10,057 nt of DNA from Chloroflexota bacterium. GTDB lineage: Bacteria; Chloroflexota; Anaerolineae; UBA3071. Positions 1 to 8,000 of the stretch are shown here, piece after piece. The stretch lies in NCBI GenBank assembly GCA_014383605.1, contig JACNHM010000322.1:6080-16136 (forward strand), given 5' to 3'. The translations under genes and the position numbers were made by a program. Position 1 is the first letter of the stretch. Each line of letters opens with the position of its first letter. A model generated the notes under the pieces. It saw only the letters and a program-made list of their open reading frames with translations, was not told where the DNA came from and did no database searches.

Positions 1-2
1 AC

Positions 3-992
3 GAAGTGCGCGCCGGCGCACGCAACGCCGTGCGGGTTTGCATGAACGTGCAGGCTCAGGACCGCGTGTTTGTGCTCACCGACGATGAGACGTTGGGCAT
101 CGGCCAGGCACTGGCCGACGAAGCCGCCGCCACCGGCGCGGCCGTCGCCCTGCGCCGCCTGGAAGAGTACGCCCCCCGCCCCATCACCACCGCGCCTCAA
201 GGGCTGGTTCCGGACATCGAAGCCTTCGCCCCCACAGTCACCTTCTTCGCCGCCGGGTCCCAACCCGGAGAAGTAGCCTTCCGCATGCAGTTGGGCCTAC
301 ACCTGCGCGGCGTGCTCAAGGTGCGCCACGGCCACATGCCTACGATCGAGCCTCGCCTGATGCGCGAAGGCATGCGCGCCGACTACCACCAGGTGCACGC
401 CCTGACCATGCAGGTGTACGAGCGGGTGCGGGAGGCCAAAGCCATCCGCGTCACCTCGCCCAAGGGCACCGACCTGACCGCCCGCTTCAGCCCCGACCTG
501 AAGTGGATAGCGAGCCACGGCCTGTACCACGAGCAAGGGCAATGGGGCAACCTGCCAGAAGGGGAGGTCTTCACCAGCCCGGCGACGGCGGAGGGCATCA
601 TCGTCGCCGACGTGCTGGGCGACTATTTCAGCCCCAAGTACGGCATGCTGGAGCACCCCGTGACCTTTCACGTCGTGCAGGGCTGGGTCGAGCGAGTGCA
701 ATGCGCCGGCAAAGCCATCGAGACCGAAGTCTGGGATTACCTCAACAGCGACGAAAACGGTCGCCGCGCCGGCGAGTTCGCCATCGGCACCAACACCGCC
801 GTCACCGAGCTGACAGGCAACCTGCTGCAGGACGAGAAACTCCCCGGCGTGCACGTCGCCTTCGGCAATCCCTATCCCCACGAGACCGGCGCCGACTGGA
901 CCTCCAGCGTGCACGTGGACGTCATCCCCACCAATTGCACGATCGAGGTGGATGGCCAAGCGATCATGGTGGACGGCGAGTTCCGGCTGTAG
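3..992 (+). CDS. M29-type metallo-aminopeptidase (leucyl aminopeptidase / aminopeptidase T-like), 5' end at or beyond the window edge
   Basis: Likely a cytoplasmic, metal-dependent exopeptidase that removes N-terminal residues from peptides. Counting from the GTG at 6 (328 aa), the C-terminal half shows the full M29 set of metal and catalytic residues: E187 in EGEVFTSP, E257 in GEFAIGTN, H283 and Y290 around HVAFGNPYP, and H303/D305 in SVHVDV. The H-x6-Y and H-x-D spacings agree with aminopeptidase T. It is shorter than classical AmpT/AmpS (about 410 aa), as in the compact 320-350 aa relatives. The frame is open to the first base, so the GTG at 6 may be the true start or a few residues may lie upstream. 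No signal peptide is visible. The stop codon overlaps the ribosome binding site of the thiolase gene, so the two are probably co-transcribed. Substrate preference cannot be read from the sequence. Confidence 0.85.
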   Translation, partial: EVRAGARNAVRVCMNVQAQDRVFVLTDDETLGIGQALADEAAATGAAVALRRLEEYAPRPITTAPQGLVPDIEAFAPTVTFFAAGSQPGEVAFRMQLGLHLRGVLKVRHGHMPTIEPRLMREGMRADYHQVHALTMQVYERVREAKAIRVTSPKGTDLTARFSPDLKWIASHGLYHEQGQWGNLPEGEVFTSPATAEGIIVADVLGDYFSPKYGMLEHPVTFHVVQGWVERVQCAGKAIETEVWDYLNSDENGRRAGEFAIGTNTAVTELTGNLLQDEKLPGVHVAFGNPYPHETGADWTSSVHVDVIPTNCTIEVDGQAIMVDGEFRL

Positions 993-995
993 GAG
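991..995 (+). promoter_or_regulatory. Ribosome binding site of the thiolase gene, overlapping the upstream stop codon
   Basis: AGGAG lies 9 bases before the ATG at 1005 and shares bases with the TAG stop (990-992) of the aminopeptidase gene. This overlap supports the ATG as start and suggests translational coupling of the two genes. Confidence 0.8.
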
Positions 996-1004
996 ACACA
1001 GAGC

Positions 1005-2198
1005 ATGCTAACCGACCGCGACGTCGTCATCGTCAGCGCCTGCCGCACGGCCATCGGCCGCTTCGGCGGCACGCTTTCCAACATTCCCGCGACAGATCTG
1101 GGCGCGGTGGTCATCGGCGAGGCGGTGCGCCGCGCCGGGGTAGACCCGTACGCCATTGACGAAGTGCTCATGGGCAACGTCGTCTCCGCCGCGCTGGGAC
1201 AGGCCCCCGCCCGCCAGGCGGCCATCAAAGCCGGCTTACCCGCCGACCACATCCCGGCCACGACGGTCAACAAGATCTGCGGCTCCGGCCTGAAAACGGT
1301 CATGCTGGGCGCGGCCATGATCGCTGCCGGCGACGCGCAGATCATCGTCGCCGGCGGCATGGAGAACATGAACCTGTGCCCCTACCTGCTGACGCAGGCG
1401 CGCACGGGCTACCGCCTGGGCCACGGCCAGTTGCTCGACGCTTGCGTTCACGACGGCCTGTGGTGCAGCTTCGAGAACCAGCACATGGGCAACAGCGCCG
1501 AGTGGATCGCCCGTGAGTACGGGCTGACCCGCCAGGAACTGGACGAGTTCGCCCTGGACAGCCATCGCAAGGCCGTCGCCGCCGTGGAGGCGGGCAAATT
1601 CAAGGCGGAGATCGTGCCCGTGGAAGTACCGCAGCGCAAGGAGCCGCCCCTCATCTTCGACACCGACGAGAACCCGCGGCGGGACACCAGCCTGGAAGCG
1701 CTCGCCCGGTTGCGTCCGGCCTTCCAGAAAGACGGCCTGGTCACGGCGGGCAACGCCCCCGGCATCACCGACGGCGCGGCGGCCGTGGTCATCATGAGCC
1801 GGGCCAGGGCCGCAGAGCTGGGCATCCAGCCGCTGGCCCGCATCACCGGTTACGCCCAGGCCGGCGTGGAGCCGCTGAAGGTCTTCACCGCGCCCATCTT
1901 CGCCGTGCGCAAGCTGATGGCAAAAGCGGGCACGACCATTGACGACTACGACCTCATCGAGGTCAACGAGGCCTTTGCCGCCCAGGTGCTGGCCGACGGC
2001 CGGGCGCTGGGCTGGGACTGGGAGCGGGTCAACGTGCACGGCGGCGCCATCGCCCTGGGCCATCCCATCGGCTGCTCCGGCACCCGCGTGCTGGTCACCC
2101 TGCTCCACGCCTTGCAGGATCGCGGCCAAAAGACCGGCCTGGCGACGCTGTGTCTGGGCGGCGGCGAAGCGGTGGCCCTGAGTGTGGAGATGGTCTGA
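1005..2198 (+). CDS. atoB: Acetyl-CoA C-acetyltransferase (thiolase, AtoB/ThlA type)
   Basis: Thiolase of 397 aa, the usual family length. It should catalyse the reversible condensation of two acetyl-CoA to acetoacetyl-CoA, or thiolysis in beta-oxidation, in the cytoplasm. The acyl-accepting nucleophile is C92 in NKICGSGLK. Further motifs are GGMENM, the NEAFAAQ loop, H353 in GGAIALGHPIGCSG and the second catalytic cysteine C383 in CLGGGEAVA, so every active-site residue is present. The motif pattern and length fit the short biosynthetic/degradative acetoacetyl-CoA thiolases better than FadA or SCP2-type enzymes, but PhaA or a medium-chain ketothiolase is possible. No other fatty-acid, ketone-body or PHB gene is in the window to settle its pathway. 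It directly follows the aminopeptidase gene with a 12-base gap. Confidence 0.93.
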   Translation: MLTDRDVVIVSACRTAIGRFGGTLSNIPATDLGAVVIGEAVRRAGVDPYAIDEVLMGNVVSAALGQAPARQAAIKAGLPADHIPATTVNKICGSGLKTVMLGAAMIAAGDAQIIVAGGMENMNLCPYLLTQARTGYRLGHGQLLDACVHDGLWCSFENQHMGNSAEWIAREYGLTRQELDEFALDSHRKAVAAVEAGKFKAEIVPVEVPQRKEPPLIFDTDENPRRDTSLEALARLRPAFQKDGLVTAGNAPGITDGAAAVVIMSRARAAELGIQPLARITGYAQAGVEPLKVFTAPIFAVRKLMAKAGTTIDDYDLIEVNEAFAAQVLADGRALGWDWERVNVHGGAIALGHPIGCSGTRVLVTLLHALQDRGQKTGLATLCLGGGEAVALSVEMV

Positions 2199-2202
2199 TC
2201 AC

Positions 2203-2265
2203 GATTGCGGATTGCAGATTGCGGAGTGCGGATTGCAGAATGGGAAATCCGCATTCCACAATCCG
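2203..2265 (+). repeat. Tandem heptamer array folding into a hairpin, between the thiolase and aminotransferase genes
   Basis: From 2203 there are six consecutive 7-base units: GATTGCG, GATTGCA, GATTGCG, GAGTGCG, GATTGCA, GAATGGG. The following bases (2246-2263) are the reverse complement of the same motif. Arms 2217-2234 and 2246-2263 pair over 18 positions, with 16 Watson-Crick pairs, one G-U and one C-A mismatch, around an 11-base loop. No T-run follows, so this is not a canonical intrinsic terminator. It could still act as a transcript-end or stability element, or be a dispersed non-coding repeat. The gap has no convincing promoter and no open small gene. Confidence 0.75.
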
Positions 2266-2311
2266 AAGTGTCAGTGTAAGCAAGTCAGGGTCGACTTAGC
2301 AAATCAATCGA

Positions 2312-2316
2312 AGGAG
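2312..2316 (+). promoter_or_regulatory. Ribosome binding site that fixes the aminotransferase start
   Basis: AGGAG lies 10 bases before the ATG at 2327 but only one base before the in-frame TTG at 2318. The spacing favours the ATG, which removes three residues from the longest reading frame. Confidence 0.75.
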
Positions 2317-2326
2317 ATTGAACACC

Positions 2327-3553
2327 ATGGTAAACACATGCAGATACGACGGCCAGTACACCTGCGACTGGGACCAGATGCTGGCCCAACGAGCCGAGCG
2401 GATGAAGAGTTCCGTCATCCGCGAGCTGCTCAAAGTCACGCTCCAGCCGGACGTGATCTCATTCGCTGGCGGGCTGCCAGCACCGGAGCTTTTCCCCATA
2501 CGCGAGTTCAGGGAAGCCTGCAACTACGTCCTGAAATACGAGGGCGAGAAGGCCCTGCAGTACGGCCCCACGGAGGGATATCCCCCGCTGAAAGAGTTCC
2601 TGGCGGACAAGATGCAGAAGTACGGCGTCCCGGCCGAACCCTCCAACATCCTGTTAACCAACGGCTCGCAGCAGGCGCTAGACCTCATCGGCAAGGTGTT
2701 CGTTGACCCCGGCACGGTGGTGCTCACTGGCCGTCCCACCTACCTGGGCGCCATTCAGGCCTGGAACAGTTACGAGGCCCGCTTCGTGACCGTGCCGCTG
2801 GACGACGACGGCATGCAGGTGGATCTGCTGGAGGAGGTCCTCAAGCGGGAGCCGGTGCGCTTCATCTACGTCCTGCCCAATTTCCACAACCCGGCCGGCA
2901 CCACGCTGCCGCTGCAGCGGCGGATCAAGCTGGCGGAACTGGCGGCCGAGTACGGCGTCTTCATCGTCGAAGACGATCCCTACGGCGAGCTGCGGTTTGA
3001 AGGTGAGGACATCACCCCTATCGTCGTGCTGCACAAGGAGAACACCATCTACCTGAGCACCTTCTCCAAGACGCTGGCGCCGGGCGTGCGGCTGGGCTGG
3101 ATCGTGGCGCCCGAGCAGGTCACCGCCAAGCTGGTGCAGGCCAAGCAAGGCGCCGATTTGCACACCAGCACCTACGTGCAGATGATCGTCAACGACATCT
3201 GCCAGCGCGGCCTCCTGAGACCCCACGTCCGCAAGCTGCGCGAGGTGTACCGTGAGCGGCGAGACGTGATGCTCGCGGCCCTGGAAGAGCACTTCCCCGA
3301 AGGGACGAGCTGGACGCGGCCCCAGGGAGGCCTCTTCCTGTGGCCACGGCTGCCCGAAGGCTTGGACTGCGACGATCTCCTCAAGATCGCTGTGCAGGAG
3401 GAGAAGGTGGCCTTCGTGCCTGGCTACGCCTTCTACCCCGATGGTGACGGCCGCAACACCATGCGCCTCAACTTCTCCAACGCCCAGCCGGACAAGATTC
3501 GCGAGGGTATCGCCCGGCTGGGGCGGGCGATCAAGAGGCAGTTGGCCAAATAG
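2327..3553 (+). CDS. PLP-dependent fold-type I aminotransferase (2-aminoadipate transaminase / MocR-like group)
   Basis: Aminotransferase of 408 aa. Landmarks, numbered from the ATG: the N-terminal substrate segment ISFAGGLPAPELFP, LQYGPTEGYPPL, the PLP-phosphate region TNGSQQALDL, N188 in NFHNPAGTTL, D216 and Y219 in EDDPYGELR, the Schiff-base lysine K248 in STFSKTLAPGVRLGW, and R380 in MRLNFS for the substrate carboxylate. This pattern is typical of the LysN/ARO8-like group, which transfers amino groups among 2-aminoadipate, aromatic, branched-chain and other amino acids with 2-oxoglutarate. There is no N-terminal GntR DNA-binding domain, so it is an enzyme and not a MocR regulator. No signal peptide is seen. 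It lies 128 bases after the thiolase gene, separated by the heptamer hairpin, and 34 bases before the MFS gene. The true substrate cannot be deduced. Confidence 0.92.
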   Translation: MVNTCRYDGQYTCDWDQMLAQRAERMKSSVIRELLKVTLQPDVISFAGGLPAPELFPIREFREACNYVLKYEGEKALQYGPTEGYPPLKEFLADKMQKYGVPAEPSNILLTNGSQQALDLIGKVFVDPGTVVLTGRPTYLGAIQAWNSYEARFVTVPLDDDGMQVDLLEEVLKREPVRFIYVLPNFHNPAGTTLPLQRRIKLAELAAEYGVFIVEDDPYGELRFEGEDITPIVVLHKENTIYLSTFSKTLAPGVRLGWIVAPEQVTAKLVQAKQGADLHTSTYVQMIVNDICQRGLLRPHVRKLREVYRERRDVMLAALEEHFPEGTSWTRPQGGLFLWPRLPEGLDCDDLLKIAVQEEKVAFVPGYAFYPDGDGRNTMRLNFSNAQPDKIREGIARLGRAIKRQLAK

Positions 3554-3587
3554 AACACAGGGCGTAGAAGCTCAGAAACTGGAAGCG

Positions 3588-4871
3588 GTGAAACAGTCGA
3601 ATTGGCTCCAGCAACAGGCGCAGCGCATCACCTGGCCCGATACGGCCAGTGGGCCCGCAGTCGGCCACGCGCTGCGCCTGTTCTGGTGGAACGGCCTGCT
3701 GGACAACCTCAGCGAGGCCTTCGCCCTCTCCTACCTGCCCCTCTTCGCCCTGAGCTACGGGGCAACCAACCGCCAGATCGGCTTCCTGAGCTCGGCCGGC
3801 AACCTGCTGGCCGTGGCCGGACTGTGGCCTGGCAGCCGCCTGGCCGAGCGCTGGCCGCGCCGCAAACCGTTGGTGATGCTTTCCAGCAATGCGGCGCGCC
3901 TCACGCTGCTGCTGCTGGCGCTGCTTCCCTTCCTCTTCCACGCCCCGCACATCGTCTGGATCATCATTGCCTGTGCCGCGCTGCGGGTCTTCTTCAACAA
4001 CTTCGGCCTGCCGGCCTGGACGGCTCTCTCGGCAAATCTGGTGCCCGAGGCGACGCGGGGACGCTACTTCGGCTCGCGGAACTTCGGCATGCGGCTGGCC
4101 ACCTTCTTCGGCTATCCGCTGGCCGGGCTGCTCATCGGCTGGGCCGGCGCGCCGCAGGGATACCAGCTCAGCCTGGGGTTGGCGGGCAGCATTGGCTTGT
4201 TCTCGACGGCCGTCTTCTTCGGGCGCATCCCCGAGCCGCCGCTGACGGCGGACGAGCAACGGGCCTCTGGCGAGCGTTGGGCCTTGCTGCCCGCCTTGCG
4301 CGCCCAGCCCATGTTCACCTCCTTCTGCCTGGCGGCTCTGGCCTGGCATCTTTCGATACAACTGGCCGGGCCGTTTTTCAACGTCTACCTGGTGAGCGAG
4401 CTGGGCGGGACGACGGCCACCGTGGGCTGGCTGCTGGCGCTCTTCAGCCTGTCGAGCATGGTGGGCCAACGGCTTTTCGGCCGGCTGAGCGACCGGCAGG
4501 GTTCGCTGTGGGCCATGCGGCTGGCCGGCTTGCTCATCCCGCTCTTCCCCTGCGTGTGGGCCATCGCCCGCTCTCCCTGGGTCATCGTGCCTCTCTACGC
4601 CTTCGGCGGAGCGATCTGGGCCGGCTACGAGATCGGCTCCTTCAACACGCTGCTTTCGCTGACCCCCGAGGCCCACCGGCCGCGCTTTGTGGCCTTTTAC
4701 CAAACGCTGATCTTCACGGCCGGTTTCGTCAGCCCACTGCTGGGCGGGTTCCTGGTGGAAGCGATTGGCTTCCGTCCCGTGTTCGTGCTCTCCGGAGTGG
4801 GCCGTCTGCTCTCCACCCTGCTGCTCATTCGCCTCATGCGCCCGCCCGCCAGTCAGCACTGCGAAGCGTGA
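3588..4871 (+). CDS. Major facilitator superfamily (MFS) transporter, 12 predicted membrane helices
   Basis: Inner-membrane secondary carrier of 427 aa if translation starts at the GTG at 3588. Hydrophobic segments alternate with short charged loops across the protein. The N half has the loop 2-3 motif GSRLAERWPRRKP (residues 82-94) and RGRYFGSRNF (157-166). The C half has the matching loop 8-9 motif GRLSDRQGSLWAMR (298-311). A hydrophilic central loop (about 213-238) divides the two six-helix halves, as usual for MFS. The start is uncertain: the frame is open upstream into the aminotransferase gene, and GGAAG lies only two bases from the GTG. A start after the aminotransferase stop is most reasonable. 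The substrate is unknown; drug or sugar/metabolite efflux are both possible. It is probably in an operon with the aminotransferase. Confidence 0.87.
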   Translation: MKQSNWLQQQAQRITWPDTASGPAVGHALRLFWWNGLLDNLSEAFALSYLPLFALSYGATNRQIGFLSSAGNLLAVAGLWPGSRLAERWPRRKPLVMLSSNAARLTLLLLALLPFLFHAPHIVWIIIACAALRVFFNNFGLPAWTALSANLVPEATRGRYFGSRNFGMRLATFFGYPLAGLLIGWAGAPQGYQLSLGLAGSIGLFSTAVFFGRIPEPPLTADEQRASGERWALLPALRAQPMFTSFCLAALAWHLSIQLAGPFFNVYLVSELGGTTATVGWLLALFSLSSMVGQRLFGRLSDRQGSLWAMRLAGLLIPLFPCVWAIARSPWVIVPLYAFGGAIWAGYEIGSFNTLLSLTPEAHRPRFVAFYQTLIFTAGFVSPLLGGFLVEAIGFRPVFVLSGVGRLLSTLLLIRLMRPPASQHCEA

Positions 4872-4890
4872 CCGGCCCTTGCCAGCGATT

Positions 4891-4919
4891 TTGACAAGTG
4901 GGGGTTTTTGTGGTAAATT
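4891..4919 (+). promoter_or_regulatory. Strong sigma-70-like promoter for the cell-wall enzyme genes
   Basis: A perfect -35 hexamer TTGACA (4891-4896) is followed after exactly 17 bases by TAAATT (4914-4919, four of six consensus positions). It sits in a locally AT-rich patch just after the MFS stop codon. Transcription would start near 4926, giving a leader of about 120 bases before the ATG at 5048. Confidence 0.7.
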
Positions 4920-4965
4920 ATTCCAAGATTCTGGCAGGCGAATTCACCGGGGGAAAGCCCAACCA

Positions 4966-5021
4966 TTCGGCGTTGGACATCCAACTCCGAACCCCGAACG
5001 CCGAACTCCAAACCCCCAGCC
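4966..5021 (+). repeat. Second heptamer array with an inverted repeat, in the leader of the 5048 gene
   Basis: The stretch reads in 7-base steps: TTCGGCG, TTGGACA, TCCAACT, CCGAACC, CCGAACG, CCGAACT, CCAAACC, CCCAGCC. The first two units are inverted relative to the rest. Bases 4966-4976 and 4981-4991 therefore form an 11-bp stem with one mismatch and a 4-base loop (ACAT). It lies between the predicted promoter and the ribosome binding site, so it would be in the 5' leader RNA. It has the same design as the array at 2203-2265 with a different heptamer. Confidence 0.72.
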
Positions 5022-5036
5022 TGCAACATCCGTTGT

Positions 5037-5042
5037 GAGGGA
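5037..5042 (+). promoter_or_regulatory. Ribosome binding site of the 1015-aa gene
   Basis: GAGGGA ends five bases before the ATG at 5048 and supports that start codon. Confidence 0.7.
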
Positions 5043-5047
5043 ATGCT

Positions 5048-8000
5048 ATGCCTCGTTTGCTCCGCGACTCCGAGTACCTCTACGGGCTGCACGACCCCGG
5101 CGGCGAGCACATCATGCTCGGTCAGGATGTCCCCGGCTGGGTGCTCATCACCGTGGCGGTGGGCCACGACCCCAACGACCACAGCCCCGGCGATGACCGC
5201 AGCTTCTGGAGCGACTACCGCCGGCTCTCCGACAAGAGACTGGGCGTGATGGTGCGGCTCAACAACGGCTACGGCGGCGCAGGAACCCTCCCTTGCCAGC
5301 GAGATTATGACAACTTTGCCCGCCGCTGCGCCAACTTCGTGCGCAACTCGCAGGGTGCCCACATCTGGATCGTGGGCAACGAGACCAATCATCCCATCGA
5401 GTGGCCTGGGGCCGACTGGGATTGGGATGCCGCCCCGCCCCGCCCCCGCAGCCCCGACAGGGAAGGCGAGAAAATCACGCCCGACCGCTACGCCAACTGC
5501 TACCGCCAAGTCCGGGAGGCCATCCACGCCCTCAGCGGCCACGAGAAGGACCAGGTACTCATCGGGGCCGTAGCGCCCTGGAACAACCTGACCACGTACG
5601 ATGGCAACCCCCACGGCGACTGGGTGCAGTACTTCCGGGACCTTCTGGAACGGCTCGGCCCGCAGAGCTGCGATGGCATCACCTTGCACGCCTACACCCA
5701 CGGCACCGATCCCAAGTTCATCCAGTCCCCAGAGAAGGTGCGCGACCAACGCTTCCAACAGTACCACTGGCACTTCCGCGCCTACCAGGACTTCATGCAG
5801 GCCATCCCCACCAACATGCGCCACCTGCCGGTCTACATCACCGAGACGGATCAGGGCGACGACCCTTGGCGCAACGAGAACGCCGGCTGGGTGCGCCAGG
5901 CTTACCAGGAGATCGCCGAATGGAACAGGAAGCACGAGCAACAGATCCGCTCCCTGATCCTCTACCGCTGGCCCAGGGTGGGCAGCGACAAATGGTACAT
6001 TGACGGCAAGGCCGGCGTCATCGAGGACTTCACGCAGGCCCTGAACGAGCGCCATCAGTGGGGGGTGGAACCGGTCATTGACGTGGAGGCGTTGCGCAAG
6101 CAGGTGGACGAGTTGTCGGCCCAGGTCAACGAGCTACAGCCGGCCCTGCGGCGGATTGCGGCACTGGCGACGGAGGTGGCCCGGCTGCAGCAGATGATGG
6201 AAGGCCTGGCCGGACAGGCTGAGCAAGCCGCAGCCCTGCGCCAGCCAGTAGGCGACCTGTTGGCCAAAGTCGAGCAGTTGGAGGCCGACGTCGGGATCAC
6301 GCCCGGCGGCGTGGTGCCCCAGCCGCTGCTGCAAGACGTGCGCACGACCCTGCCGGTGCACGCCAGCCAACGCTGGCCCTCGCGCAGCGCCGACACCATC
6401 CAGCGGGTGGTCGTCCACCACACCGTCACCCGAGACGACGTCACCCCGCAACGCATCGCCGAGGCGCACGTGGGCCAGGACAAGCCGGGCATCAAGTACC
6501 ACTTCCTGATCACCGGCGACGGCGCCACCTACTGGACGCAGCCGCTGGAGGCCGTCGTGGAGCAAACGCGGGTCAGCGCGGTGAACGATGACGGCGTGGC
6601 CGTGGCCCTGGCCGGCAACTTCACGGAAGCGGTGCCCACGGCGGCCCAGATGGACAGCGCCGCCCGGTTGATAGTCTGGCTGCTGAGCACCCTGCAGCTC
6701 AGCAGCGAGGCGGTATGGGGTCGCAACGAACTGGATCGGGGCATCTCTTCGCCGGGCGCGCAGTGGCTGCAAGGCGCCAGGTTCAAAGACACGCTGCTGG
6801 CGCAAGTGCGCAGCATCCTGGATGAGGCCGAGGACCCGGCCCAGGTGATCGCCCAACTGCGCCAGCAGGTGCGGGATCTGCAAACACAGATCGCTGAGTT
6901 GCAGGCGCTGGCCGCTCAGGTGTCGCCCCTGCAACAGGAGGTGCAAGGTCTGCAAGCGACCGTGCAGCAGCAGAAGGCCGAGATCGCCCGCCTCCAGGAC
7001 ATCATAGACGCTGGCTGTGGCGGCGGCGGGGTCGTGCGGCAACCCGACGTGCTCGACGTGGTCGACTCACTGCCCCAGCACCCCACCCTGCGCTACGCGC
7101 AACGGACGCGCCCCATCTCCATGATCGTGGCCCATCACACGGATACGCCGCCCACCTTCACTGTGGAGCAGTTGGCGCACTACCACGCCTTCGGCACGCG
7201 TAAAGATGCGCAAGGCAACTGGATCAAGAAGGAGTGGCCAGGCATCGGCTACCACTTCGTGATCACGCCCGACGGTACGATTTACCAGGGCCAGCGCGAG
7301 GAGACCTGCTCCTACCACGTGGGCGGCGAGCCCAACAACTACAGCCTGGGCGTCAGCTTCATCGGGCGTTTCATGAGGGCCAACTACGACGACACGCCGC
7401 GAACCCCGGAAGAGCAGGTGCCCACCCCCCAGCAGATGCGCAGCGCCAGCCGTCTGATCGCCTGGCTGATGCAGAAGCATGACGTTCCCATCGAGAAGGT
7501 CATGGGGCATCGGGATGTGTGGCCGGGGCACACAGTATGCCCCGGCGATCAATGGACGGCAGGGGCCCACTGGAAGAGCCTGCTGCACCAGCAAATCAAC
7601 GCTGTGCTGCAAGGGCGAGAGAAACTGATAGACCACTGCCTGCTCTTCTGGGATCACGGCGCCGATTGGGGCGAGACCGACTGGCGCAACGCCCAGGCCT
7701 ACATCGCCCACTTCCGCCCCACCAGCGGTTTTTCCACCGACGATGCCCTGCTGGCCCAGCACGTGACCATCGTGGGCGGCGACGCCGGCGTCAGCGGAGA
7801 AGACGAGGCGCGGCTGCGCGCCGCCGGCGTGGACGTGCACCGCCTGGCCGGGGCCGACGAGGCGGAGACCAGGGCCTTGCTTGGCGAACTGGTGGAAAAG
7901 AACACGCCCTGGCCCGGCGCGCCGCCCCTCGTACGGAAGGTCACGGAGCCTGTGGTCAGAGACCTGGCGGCAGAAGTCACAGCAGCGACCGCGGTGGACG

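Noticed and set aside
503..1159. Plus-strand frame of 218 codons overlapping the aminopeptidase and thiolase genes
   Set aside because: Arg/Pro/His-rich translation typical of an out-of-frame reading; both overlapped genes carry full active-site motifs.
2203..2265. Rho-independent terminator after the thiolase gene
   Set aside because: A stem exists but no U-tract follows, and the stem is explained by the heptamer units.
2318..2326. TTG at 2318 as the aminotransferase start
   Set aside because: It is only one base from the AGGAG; the ATG at 2327 has normal spacing.
3441..3587. ATG at 3441 as the MFS start
   Set aside because: It would overlap the end of the aminotransferase gene by more than 100 bases and add a non-membrane Arg/Pro/Ser-rich segment typical of an out-of-frame reading.
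3531..4859. Long open frame of 442 codons on the minus strand opposite the MFS gene
   Set aside because: The predicted protein is Gln/Gly/Arg/Glu-rich low-complexity sequence without motifs, and the plus strand encodes a clear membrane transporter. Long antisense frames are expected in high-GC DNA.
2203..5021. CRISPR-like repeats
   Set aside because: The repeat units are 7 bases, contiguous and without spacers; no cas gene is present.
4876..5312. Thirteen-base repeat CCCTTGCCAGCGA at 4876 and 5290, both followed by TGACAA a few bases later
   Set aside because: A 13-base match in 10 kb is expected by chance about once. The second copy is inside coding sequence, so it is not treated as a regulatory duplication.
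4853..6055. Open frame of 400 codons on the minus strand spanning the promoter region and the first barrel
   Set aside because: The product is Val/Ala/Gly-rich with no family motif. The plus strand has a promoter, a ribosome binding site and catalytic-type motifs.
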